5,500 bases of DNA from Endomicrobiia bacterium (GCA_009782015.1 WQUP01000098.1:1-5500); one strand, 5' to 3'; shown: positions 1 through 5,500, counted from the first letter of the stretch. A program made the numbers and translations. Notes: generated by a model from the sequence alone, not told the origin.

Positions 1-243
1 CAGTCGGACAATGTGACGTTCAGGCCGCAGTCCGTAAAGGACGACGCCGTACAAATCCGCCAATTCATACGTCTTGGCATGTCAACGGGGGATCCGAGAA
101 ATAACGGTTCCCCGAAGCAGGAGGAGCTGGAGTTCAGAATTGACAAATTTCCGGCTTACCTGAAAATCAAGCTTTGGAAAAAGCAGCCGGAGTCCGTTTC
201 CGACAAAGCCGACATTATGACGGAATTATATTTTGATAATTGA
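1..243 (+). CDS. Partial gene, 3' end: uncharacterised module-X protein
   Basis: This is the C-terminal 80 residues of a protein whose start lies left of the window. A GTG at 13 could be read as a start, but similarity to the next gene runs back to the first visible codon (QSDNV against QSKNV), so the reading frame is best taken as open to the edge. The segment aligns without gaps to residues 235-314 of the downstream protein, with about 43 of 80 residues identical by hand count. Key conserved blocks are LGMSTG.PRNNGSP (visible residues 25-38) and PAY.K.KLW (51-59). I do not recognise this domain from any named family. Unlike its neighbour it stops directly after the module and has no TPR tail. 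Stop is TGA at 241-243. It is probably co-transcribed with the next gene, 78 bp downstream. Function is unknown; membership of a tandem paralog group is well supported. Confidence 0.85.
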   Translation, partial: QSDNVTFRPQSVKDDAVQIRQFIRLGMSTGDPRNNGSPKQEELEFRIDKFPAYLKIKLWKKQPESVSDKADIMTELYFDN

Positions 244-321
244 GGCGGCCGTATTTCTGAGCCTGTTTCAACGGCTGAAGCGTCACATGTTTTTCAAAAT
301 TTATGCGCTCGGATACTTGTT

Positions 322-1617
322 ATGAGAAAAAGTTTGCTTGTCGCATTGCTGGCAGCGCTTATTGCGGTTTTGGTTTATTCGCGCATGCATCCTGATGCTC
401 TTTTGGATTTCGGCGAGTCGCTTCGGGCTTTTGCTTCCAAAATTACTAACGGCAGAATTTCAGCTCCCGACGCGCTCTCGGAGCCGGTAAAAAATGAACC
501 AGAAAGGCAGAAATTTTTTCCGGTTACGCCGCAAAATATTACGGAAATACCCGTAAATACCACCGTTAATTTTGATCATAAAAGTCGTCGGGAAATTTAT
601 GAAATAAGAAAAGGGTTTGTCGAGCAGAGTTTGTTTAAAGGCCAAAACTACGAACCGGCCGAAGCCGTTTTGGGGCAGATAGAAGACGGTTACCCGTGGA
701 TAACTCTCGGCTATACGTTTAGAACGTTCTTTAACGGCAAAAGAGACGGCGATTCCGAAGAAAGCAGATTTATCAATAATCCTTCGGCTCTTGTCATGTT
801 TAACTTTGTGCGAGTTAATATTCAAACTAAGTTTGAAGCAGGCGATAATTTGTATTTGCTGCCCGAATCGATACGTTATTATAAAGATGAAAACACCGTA
901 AAAATAACTTACAATTTCCAGGAATTTTTTGATTCGATTCCGGATGAAGATAAGGGTGAAAGCCTTTTTCAACTGGAAGGATTGAACGCCCGCGATTTTG
1001 GTTTTCAATGGGCGTATGTCTATCAGTCAAAAAATGTTTATTTTGCCGAAAACACCGTAAACTACGGCGTGCGCAGGTTTAAAAATTTTATACATCTTGG
1101 GATGTCTACCGGAATTCCGCGCAATAACGGTTCTCCGAGACAGCCTGAGTTTGATTTTAAAATCAATGAGCTTCCGGCTTATATAAAACTTAAACTTTGG
1201 AGAAAAAAACCGGAATCCGAAAATGATGAGGCCGATATAAAAGCGGAGCTGCATTTCAATAAATCCGAAAACAGCGTTCGGACCTGCGGCAATCAAAAAA
1301 TGCTGAATGATATCGACGCGTATATAGACACTGCAAAATTTGACGAAAAATATGGCAATAATAAAGTTGATATGTATATTTTAAAAGCGCGAATTCTTGA
1401 CGATCTCGGAAAATACGAATATGCCGTTAAAACATTAAGGAGTATAGAATCCGAATATGTTCAGGAAGGGCAAAAGAATATAGACTTTTACGTCTTATTA
1501 GGCTTTTCATACGAGGAATCGGAAGATATTGAAAACGCAAAAAAATGCTATGTGAAAGCGGCGCAGGCGGGCTCTAAGTACGCGCAGGAAAGATTAACCG
1601 AATTGGAACGCAGATGA
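322..1617 (+). CDS. Membrane-anchored composite protein: module X plus TPR tail
   Basis: A 431-residue protein of unknown function. Residues 4-21 are a hydrophobic stretch after MRKS with no lipobox, so it is a signal anchor or an uncleaved signal peptide; the rest would lie outside the cytoplasmic membrane. Residues 22-234 resemble nothing I know. Residues 235-314 are module X, shared with the gene before it, with LGMSTG.PRNNGSP at 259-272 and LPAYIKLKLW at 284-293. Residues 329-431 form an alpha-helical tail with two TPR-like repeats (about 350-383 and 388-421), ending in a QAGSKYAQERL signature shared with the next gene. The start is the first ATG in the frame after the upstream stop; its ribosome site is poor (GGA at 311-313, spacing 8). 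The next gene starts 7 bases after its stop, indicating an operon. The TPR tail suggests protein-protein contact, which is inference. Confidence 0.9.
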   Translation: MRKSLLVALLAALIAVLVYSRMHPDALLDFGESLRAFASKITNGRISAPDALSEPVKNEPERQKFFPVTPQNITEIPVNTTVNFDHKSRREIYEIRKGFVEQSLFKGQNYEPAEAVLGQIEDGYPWITLGYTFRTFFNGKRDGDSEESRFINNPSALVMFNFVRVNIQTKFEAGDNLYLLPESIRYYKDENTVKITYNFQEFFDSIPDEDKGESLFQLEGLNARDFGFQWAYVYQSKNVYFAENTVNYGVRRFKNFIHLGMSTGIPRNNGSPRQPEFDFKINELPAYIKLKLWRKKPESENDEADIKAELHFNKSENSVRTCGNQKMLNDIDAYIDTAKFDEKYGNNKVDMYILKARILDDLGKYEYAVKTLRSIESEYVQEGQKNIDFYVLLGFSYEESEDIENAKKCYVKAAQAGSKYAQERLTELERR

Positions 1618-1620
1618 GGT
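1616..1620 (+). promoter_or_regulatory. Ribosome binding site setting a GTG start
   Basis: GAGGT overlaps the TGA stop of the preceding gene (1615-1617) and lies 4 bases before GTG at 1625. An ATG at 1623 is followed at once by TGA and cannot be the start of this frame; the next in-frame ATG (1688) would cut through the hydrophobic N-terminus. GTG at 1625 is therefore the best start, and the arrangement suggests translational coupling to the gene before it. Confidence 0.55.
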
Positions 1621-1624
1621 TAAT

Positions 1625-2416
1625 GTGAAAAAAAGCGTCATTGTGGTTTTCATTGTAGAAGCGGCGCTCATAAGCTTGTTTATATATATGTGCTACGGAC
1701 TTATCGTTAAGCATAATGTTATCGAAAGAATAAAAAACAGCGTTTCTGCGGCTGCCAGCCATAAAGAGAAATCCGGCTCGTCGGAGGCACGCAAGCGCTA
1801 TCAAGAAACCTTGGCAATCGCAAAACTTATAACGCCGGAACGGGAAGACGAATTTATCGAAAAGGCCCTGTCGGAAATTCGGGCCGGTCGTTTGAAAGAA
1901 GCTTTAAAATATTACGATGCCGTGGTCAAGGCAAATCCTGACAACAAGAGGGTCTGGTCTAACAGGGCGGCGGTAAAAACAGCTCTCGGAGATTACACCG
2001 GAGCTGTTAAGGACGCCTCTGTTTCCATAGAAATTTATCCGGAAAGGGGCGCCGGCTATCTCAACAGGATGGAGGCTTATTACAGGCTCGGCGAGTGGCA
2101 AAAAGCTTTTGACGATGCCGACACGTACATAAAAGCCGGAAAATTCGACGAGAAAGACGGAAATAGAAAAGTAATAATTTATTTGTATAAAGGAGAACTG
2201 CTTGCGCGTTTGGGCAGATGCGACGAAGCTATAGAGACGCTGCTTTACATAGAGCCGGAGTGCGTTTCGGACACAGATAAGAGCTATGTTTATAATTGGC
2301 TCGGTTGGTCGTACGAAAAGTCGGGAAATATAGGAAACGCAAAAGAATGCTATGGAAAAGCTATGCAGGCGGGCTCTGAATACGCACAGGAAAGATTCCT
2401 CAAAATGGGTAGATAG
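1625..2416 (+). CDS. Membrane-anchored TPR-repeat protein
   Basis: A 263-residue protein starting at GTG. Residues 4-28 (SVIVVFIVEAALISLFIYMC and beyond) are a hydrophobic N-terminal anchor. Residues 29-72 are a charged linker. Then come about five TPR-like repeats at roughly 76-109, 110-141, 143-176, 184-217 and 221-254, with typical spacing such as A..L..GR..EAL..Y..V...P. Residues 163-263 align with residues 329-431 of the preceding protein with one single-residue gap; shared landmarks are KFDEK.GN.KV, LG.SYE.S..I.NAK.CY.KA and QAGS.YAQER. TPR folds are protein-binding scaffolds; the partner cannot be read from the sequence. The repeats probably face the periplasm or cell exterior, but a cytoplasmic orientation cannot be excluded. 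Last gene of the left cluster; the stop is TAG at 2414-2416. Confidence 0.9.
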   Translation: MKKSVIVVFIVEAALISLFIYMCYGLIVKHNVIERIKNSVSAAASHKEKSGSSEARKRYQETLAIAKLITPEREDEFIEKALSEIRAGRLKEALKYYDAVVKANPDNKRVWSNRAAVKTALGDYTGAVKDASVSIEIYPERGAGYLNRMEAYYRLGEWQKAFDDADTYIKAGKFDEKDGNRKVIIYLYKGELLARLGRCDEAIETLLYIEPECVSDTDKSYVYNWLGWSYEKSGNIGNAKECYGKAMQAGSEYAQERFLKMGR

Positions 2417-2419
2417 ACC

Positions 2420-2425
2420 TATAAT
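2420..2425 (+). promoter_or_regulatory. Possible -10 promoter element for the CoA ligase gene
   Basis: A perfect TATAAT lies 3 bases after the stop of the TPR gene and 23 bases before the ATG at 2449. This would leave a short leader holding the AGAGG ribosome site (2439-2443). No good -35 box is visible at the usual distance, which falls inside the preceding gene (near TTCCT, 2396-2400). AT-rich gaps produce TATAAT by chance fairly often, so this is tentative. Confidence 0.3.
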
Positions 2426-2448
2426 TTTTATTTGTTACAGAGGTTTTC

Positions 2449-3750
2449 ATGATTTTTAACGAAAAATTTGAGACTATGAATCTGCAGGATCTGAAAAACC
2501 TGCAGTCTGAACGCCTTTGCGCGCTGGCAAAATACGTTTACAAAAACTCTCCTGTTTACAAAAAAAGAATCGACGAGGGGGGATTTTCCCTTTCGGAAAT
2601 AAAGACGATTGACGATATTGTGAAGCTGCCGTTTACCACAAAAGACGATATGAGGGATTACTATCCTTTCGGGCTGTTCTCGATGCCGGTCAATAAAATA
2701 GCCGAAATGCACGTTTCAAGCGGTACGACGGGCAATCCCGTGGTGTCGGGATATTCCAAAGAAGACATAGACCTTTGGGGAGAAGCGGCGGCGCGTTCCA
2801 TAGCGTGCGCCGGCGGAATGCCCGGCGACCTTATACAGATATCGTACGGCTACGGGCTTTTTACAGGAGGACTCGGGCTTCATTACGGCGCGCTTAAATT
2901 CGGCGCTGCGATTATGCCGATGTCTTCGGGACAGACAAAAAGACAAGTCAAGCTTATGAGCGATTTCAAGCCGAGAATTTTGGCCTGTACGCCGAGCTTT
3001 GCGTTATACATGGGAGAAGAAGCCAAAGCCATGGGACTCGCGTCTGAAGATATTTCGTGGAAAGTAGGGATACTGGGAGCAGAGCCGTGGACAATCGCGT
3101 TGCGCGACCAAATAGATAAATCGCTGGGAATGATTGCCACGGACATTTACGGACTTTCGGAGATTACCGGGCCCGGAGTGGCGCAGGAATGCCGGCATAG
3201 AGACGGCCTGCACATTTGGTCCGACGTATTTTATCCCGAGATAATCGATCCGGAAACAAATAAACCCGTCAAGGACGGAGAGGTCGGAGAGCTTGTCATA
3301 ACCACTCTCACAAGAACCGGTATGCCGCTGCTAAGATACCGCACAAGAGACCTTGCCTCTCTAACTAAGGCACCTTGTGCCTGCGGGAGGACGTCGCCGC
3401 GCATAAGCAAACTCAAAGGAAGAACCGACGATATGATAGTGGTGCGTGGGATAAACGTTTTCCCCACGCAGATAGAGTACGCGCTTTTGCAGGTTGAAGA
3501 AACGCTGCCCAACTATCAAATCATAGTAAGCCGCGAAGCCGGCGGGATGGACACGCTTGAAGTGCAGGTTGAAATAGAGGAAAAAGTTTTTTCGGATCAG
3601 ATGAAAGTTTTGGAAGCCGTTAAACAGAAAATCAAAAAGAGCATCGAAAACACAATACTTGTCGGCGTAAACGTAAAGCTTGTGGAACCGAAAACCATAC
3701 AGCGCAGCGAAGGCAAAGCGAAGAGAGTCATTGATAACAGAAAAATTTGA
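2449..3750 (+). CDS. paaK: Phenylacetate-CoA ligase (AMP-forming)
   Basis: A 433-residue cytoplasmic enzyme of full family length. It activates phenylacetate, or a related aryl acid, with ATP and coenzyme A to give the acyl-CoA, AMP and pyrophosphate (EC 6.2.1.30). Adenylate-forming motifs appear in order: the Gly/Thr-rich phosphate loop SSGTTGNP (residues 90-97), YGLSEITGPG (234-243), YRTRDL (297-302) with the ribose-binding Asp, the hinge GRTDDMIVVRGINVFPTQIE (324-343), and a C-terminal RSEGKAKR whose lysine (K423 or K425) is the likely catalytic one. C248, H250 or H255, C310 and C312 could form the metal site known in some relatives; that is inference. AGAGG lies 5 bases before the ATG. 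In anaerobes such enzymes often link to aromatic amino-acid fermentation through indolepyruvate oxidoreductase, but no such gene is in view. The exact aryl acid is not proven by sequence. Confidence 0.95.
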   Translation: MIFNEKFETMNLQDLKNLQSERLCALAKYVYKNSPVYKKRIDEGGFSLSEIKTIDDIVKLPFTTKDDMRDYYPFGLFSMPVNKIAEMHVSSGTTGNPVVSGYSKEDIDLWGEAAARSIACAGGMPGDLIQISYGYGLFTGGLGLHYGALKFGAAIMPMSSGQTKRQVKLMSDFKPRILACTPSFALYMGEEAKAMGLASEDISWKVGILGAEPWTIALRDQIDKSLGMIATDIYGLSEITGPGVAQECRHRDGLHIWSDVFYPEIIDPETNKPVKDGEVGELVITTLTRTGMPLLRYRTRDLASLTKAPCACGRTSPRISKLKGRTDDMIVVRGINVFPTQIEYALLQVEETLPNYQIIVSREAGGMDTLEVQVEIEEKVFSDQMKVLEAVKQKIKKSIENTILVGVNVKLVEPKTIQRSEGKAKRVIDNRKI

Positions 3751-3753
3751 CAT

Positions 3754-3851
3754 AGAAGCTGAGAAGTTGGGAAGTTGAGAAGCTGAGCACAGACAAAGGC
3801 TTTGTTGTTGCCGTTGCTCAACTTCTCAGCTTCCCAGCTCTCTCAACTTCT
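3754..3851. repeat. Octamer-built inverted repeat element (98 bp)
   Basis: The left arm (3754-3789) contains four head-to-tail octamers AAGYTGRG at 3756, 3764, 3772 and 3780. The right arm (3815-3851) contains four of the reverse complement at 3817, 3825, 3833 (one base longer) and 3842. The arms pair over about 36 bases around a 25-base loop, which itself carries a small palindrome, ACAAAG-G-CTTTGT (3793-3805). In RNA this makes one long stem-loop that could stop transcription leaving paaK or protect its 3' end. It fills all but 17 of the 115 bases between paaK and the next gene. It encodes nothing. It looks like a copy of a dispersed, non-autonomous palindromic element. Confidence 0.85.
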
Positions 3852-3855
3852 AAAA

Positions 3856-3861
3856 CGGAGG
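3856..3861 (+). promoter_or_regulatory. Ribosome binding site of the first membrane gene
   Basis: CGGAGG lies 4 bases upstream of the ATG at 3866 and starts 4 bases after the octamer element ends. It is among the strongest ribosome sites in the window and fixes the start of the downstream gene. Confidence 0.7.
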
Positions 3862-3865
3862 CTCC

Positions 3866-4618
3866 ATGTCTGAAAATCATTCTTTGAAAGATGTTGTTGC
3901 AGGAATTTTCAGCCGTATTGCATCGCTTGTAAAAGGCAACGGGCGGATTGTTGCTGCCGCCGTAATTGCGTACGGGTTGTTTTACGCGGCTGCGGCGTTG
4001 TTGGGAGTTCATGTCTATGTTTTGCAGCTTTTTTTCTCGTGCGTTGCGGCTCTGTCGCTGTTTTGCATGTTTGTTCCGGCGTTTAACGGAGAAGAGCTGT
4101 CTTTTAAAAATGCCGTGCCGGACAAAAGTTTCATTTTTTCCGCCGCGGTGCTTGCCTCGCTGCTTTTGCTCATCGCGATTTTTGTTTTCTCGGTGATGTT
4201 TGCAAGCGCCTTGGTTTCGATGTTAATCTCGTTTTTTCTGAAAACGAATACGGCAAACGTTTTTTCGGCTCCTTTTATCTCCGCAATTGTGCGCGCGGCA
4301 GCCGCGTTTGCGGCAATAGCGTGTTTTTTTGTGATGGTTTTTGCCGCTATGGGTATTGCCGCCAAAGAAGACGTAGTGTATGCGGTGCAAAATGCTTTGT
4401 CGCTGCTGGCAAAGAATAAGCTTCTTCTTCTGGGTTCGGCGGCTGTGATAGCCTTGGTTAAAACGTTTCTGTGGCCGCATATTTTCAGCGCGGGCGCGCT
4501 TTTTGCGGATTCTCATTCGGCGGCGGCGATAATATTTTGTTCCGCGGTTTTTGCGCCTTTTTGCATATTTCTTGCGGCGCTGCACTCCGCTCTCGTTTCG
4601 GAAAGTCAGGCTGAATGA
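3866..4618 (+). CDS. Multi-pass membrane protein of unknown function
   Basis: A 250-residue, strongly hydrophobic protein. A short polar N-terminus holds a likely amphipathic segment (VVAGIFSRIASLVKGNGR, 10-27). About six membrane spans follow, near residues 28-48, 51-71, 90-124 (possibly two), 137-164, 185-204 and 218-243. A polar loop PAFNGEEL (71-78) and a charged loop after span 4-5 (AAKEDVVYAVQNAL) separate them. The overall look, including the VVAGIFS..S N-terminus and Ala/Phe-rich helices, is that of small integral membrane proteins without a named family; I see no transporter or enzyme motif. It is paralogous to the next gene. The gap to paaK without the repeat would be only 17 bases, so it may originally have followed paaK directly in an operon. 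The stop is TGA at 4616-4618. Confidence 0.85.
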   Translation: MSENHSLKDVVAGIFSRIASLVKGNGRIVAAAVIAYGLFYAAAALLGVHVYVLQLFFSCVAALSLFCMFVPAFNGEELSFKNAVPDKSFIFSAAVLASLLLLIAIFVFSVMFASALVSMLISFFLKTNTANVFSAPFISAIVRAAAAFAAIACFFVMVFAAMGIAAKEDVVYAVQNALSLLAKNKLLLLGSAAVIALVKTFLWPHIFSAGALFADSHSAAAIIFCSAVFAPFCIFLAALHSALVSESQAE

Positions 4619-4750
4619 ACATCCGCGCAGCGAGATTGCGCGGTATCGGTTGTCATGCCGACGAAAGTCGGCATCCATTTTAAACTTGGATACCGGCTTT
4701 CGCCGGTATGACGACCAAGAGGTTCCCCGCAGCAAGCTGCGGGGTATATT
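4619..4750. repeat. Composite palindromic element with four hairpins
   Basis: The element begins at the stop codon of the preceding gene. It holds four hairpins: H1 CCGCGCA/TGCGCGG (4623-4643), H2 ATGCCGAC-GAAA-GTCGGCAT (4655-4674), H3 ATACCGGC-TTTC-GCCGGTAT (4690-4709) and H4 CCCCGCAG-CAAG-CTGCGGGG (4725-4744). The two halves mirror one another: 4652-4677 and 4687-4712 are a 26-bp inverted repeat with four differences around a 9-base AT-rich spacer, and H1 mirrors H4. Sequences of this style (GTCAT..CCGGC GAAA GCCGG..ATCCA, with a CCCCGC...GCGGGG neighbour) are familiar to me as dispersed genomic repeats in several bacterial phyla. H4 is followed by TATATT and might act as a terminator. Short open frames here are not genes. 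Confidence 0.88.
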
Positions 4751-4796
4751 CCCATAATAAAAATACGGCGATGAATATAAACGCAGCAAAATAATC
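4751..4796. other. AT-rich spacer between two repeat elements
   Basis: The 363-bp gap between the two membrane genes is repeat DNA except for this short AT-rich stretch and 8 bases before the next start. No convincing promoter, ribosome site or gene is seen in it. It could be the remnant of the original intergenic sequence. Confidence 0.5.
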
Positions 4797-4973
4797 GGGG
4801 TTCTCTAAAAACCTCTCAGTTGTGTCATCCTGAACTTGTTTCAGGATCTGCCGTTAATGTTTTCACGACGAGATGCTGAAACAAATTTCGGAAGTAAACT
4901 TCCGAGATCCCGAAACAAGTTCGGGATGACACCAGTTGGAATGTGTCGATTTTAGGGGTTTTTAGAGAGCCCC
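4797..4973. repeat. 177-bp nested palindromic element with terminal inverted repeats
   Basis: The outer ends, 4797-4816 and 4954-4973, are 20-bp inverted repeats matching at 18 positions (GGGGYTCTCTAAAAACCYCT). Inside, 4822-4849 and 4905-4932 form a second inverted repeat matching at 26 of 28. Each of these is itself a hairpin: ATCCTGAA-CTTGT-TTCAGGAT (4827-4847) and ATCCCGAA-ACAAG-TTCGGGAT (4907-4927). The core has a degenerate third copy of the motif (about 4871-4892) and a tight hairpin CGGAAGT-AA-ACTTCCG (4889-4904). No coding capacity is visible. The terminal repeats make it look like a small non-autonomous mobile element into which, or around which, a commoner dispersed palindrome was placed. 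No target-site duplication is obvious. Confidence 0.85.
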
Positions 4974-4999
4974 AAAATTAAATGCGGTACGGTAAAAAA

Positions 5000-5500
5000 A
5001 TGGAAAATGATGCTCAGGAAACATCAACGGACATAAATACGGTTGCCGGCATTTTCAGCGTTATGCGCTCGGCTGTCGGCGGCAATATTTTAGGCATGGC
5101 GGCGATTGTCGTTTTTTACGCCGCGGCGTTTACGGCCGTAAACTTTGTTTTGGGCTATCCTGCGGACAGGACTGCCGCGGTTGCCAGAACTTTGGTAAAC
5201 TTAGCCTTAACGATGTCTCTTGTGTCGGTTTTGCGTCCGGCTTTTGAACGCGGGAAACTCAAATCCGCGGCAATATTTCCGGGTTTTATGTTTATAATAA
5301 AGATGGTTTTTTTTATAGCTTTTTTAACGGTTGTGTGGTTTCTTTTACGGCTGATTTTATACGGTTTTTGGAGCGTTGCCGGCTACATGATACTTCCCGT
5401 TGCGACGCAGATGTTCACGCGGGACAATATGTATATGATAGTTGCCGCGGCGGTGTTTGTGAATTTTGCAGTTACGACGTATCTTGCTTTTTGCTTCATA
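5000..5500 (+). CDS. Partial gene, 5' end: paralogous multi-pass membrane protein
   Basis: The first 167 codons of a membrane protein that runs off the window. It is a paralog of the gene before it: TVAGIFS (residues 14-20) matches VVAGIFS, a Gly-Asn pair follows in each, and SLVSVLRPAFERGKL (73-87) matches SLFCMFVPAFNGEEL. Hydrophobic spans lie near 30-52, 62-79, 93-120, 122-138 and 144-167. The N-terminus is polar and acidic (MENDAQETSTD). ATG at 5000 is preferred because MENDAQ resembles the start of its paralog (MSENHS). An in-frame ATG at 4982 would add six residues (MRYGKK) and is the limit, since TAA occupies 4979-4981. Neither start has a clear ribosome site. The 177-bp repeat ends only 8 bases before 4982. 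Function is unknown. Confidence 0.85.
   Translation, partial: MENDAQETSTDINTVAGIFSVMRSAVGGNILGMAAIVVFYAAAFTAVNFVLGYPADRTAAVARTLVNLALTMSLVSVLRPAFERGKLKSAAIFPGFMFIIKMVFFIAFLTVVWFLLRLILYGFWSVAGYMILPVATQMFTRDNMYMIVAAAVFVNFAVTTYLAFCFI

Noticed and set aside
241..243. Reassigned or recoded TGA (selenocysteine or glycine)
   Set aside because: The CoA ligase ends at its normal family length in TGA and other genes here also stop at TGA; no selenocysteine-type hairpin is evident after 243.
261..276. Possible terminator hairpin AGCC...GGCT between the first two genes
   Set aside because: The stem is only four bases with a nine-base loop and no T-run follows, so it cannot be supported.
460..1008. A 182-residue minus-strand open frame inside the composite gene
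   Set aside because: The plus-strand frame has module homology to its neighbours and an operon setting; the minus-strand product has no recognisable domain.
3754..3851. Short regular repeats suggestive of a small CRISPR-like array
   Set aside because: The octamers are directly adjacent with no unique spacers and are arranged as two inverted arms, so this is a palindromic element.
4551..4757. A 68-residue open frame on the plus strand ending in the repeat region
   Set aside because: It overlaps the end of the membrane gene in another frame and then translates the palindromic repeat; such repeat-derived peptides are frequent false genes.
4223..4789. A 188-residue open frame on the minus strand
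   Set aside because: It lies opposite the first membrane gene and runs through the four-hairpin repeat. Its product is an Arg/Lys-rich string typical of an antisense shadow, with translated-repeat peptide at one end and no ribosome site or family resemblance.

Overview
The window holds six protein-coding genes, all on the + strand and two of them cut by the window edges, plus three complex palindromic repeat elements in the gaps between genes. There are no RNA genes, CRISPR arrays or transposases that I can see. Genes end in TGA or TAG at natural family lengths, so the genetic code looks standard. The organism cannot be named with certainty. A phenylacetate-CoA ligase, frequent ATA and AGA codons at middling GC, and dense intergenic palindromes would fit a fermentative anaerobe. 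An Elusimicrobiota-type genome is my best guess from memory of similar repeats, but this is weak.

Left part (1-2416): three consecutive genes built from shared modules. The first is the 3' end of a gene encoding an uncharacterised domain marked by LGMSTG..PRNNGSP and PAY.K.KLW (module X). The second (322-1617) is an N-terminally anchored protein that carries module X followed by a C-terminal TPR module (module T). The third (1625-2416) is another N-terminally anchored protein, with five TPR-like repeats, whose last two correspond to module T. The middle gene is thus a composite of its two neighbours. The genes are closely spaced (the second and third by 7 bases) and probably form one operon of envelope-associated scaffold or binding proteins of unknown role.

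Middle (2449-3750): a complete phenylacetate-CoA ligase (PaaK family) with all the usual adenylate-forming motifs. It has a possible promoter of its own just upstream, and no other aromatic-catabolism gene is in view.

Right part (3751-5500): two paralogous multi-pass membrane proteins of unknown function, the second cut by the window end. The gaps before them are filled with repeat DNA. A 98-bp octamer-based inverted repeat takes up almost all of the gap between paaK and the first membrane gene. A four-hairpin composite element and a 177-bp nested element with 20-bp terminal inverted repeats fill most of the 363 bp between the two membrane genes. The arms of these elements differ mostly by paired changes that keep the hairpins intact, which suggests they are kept as folded structures. 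The repeats are the most interesting non-coding signal. The module-shuffled gene trio is the most interesting coding signal.
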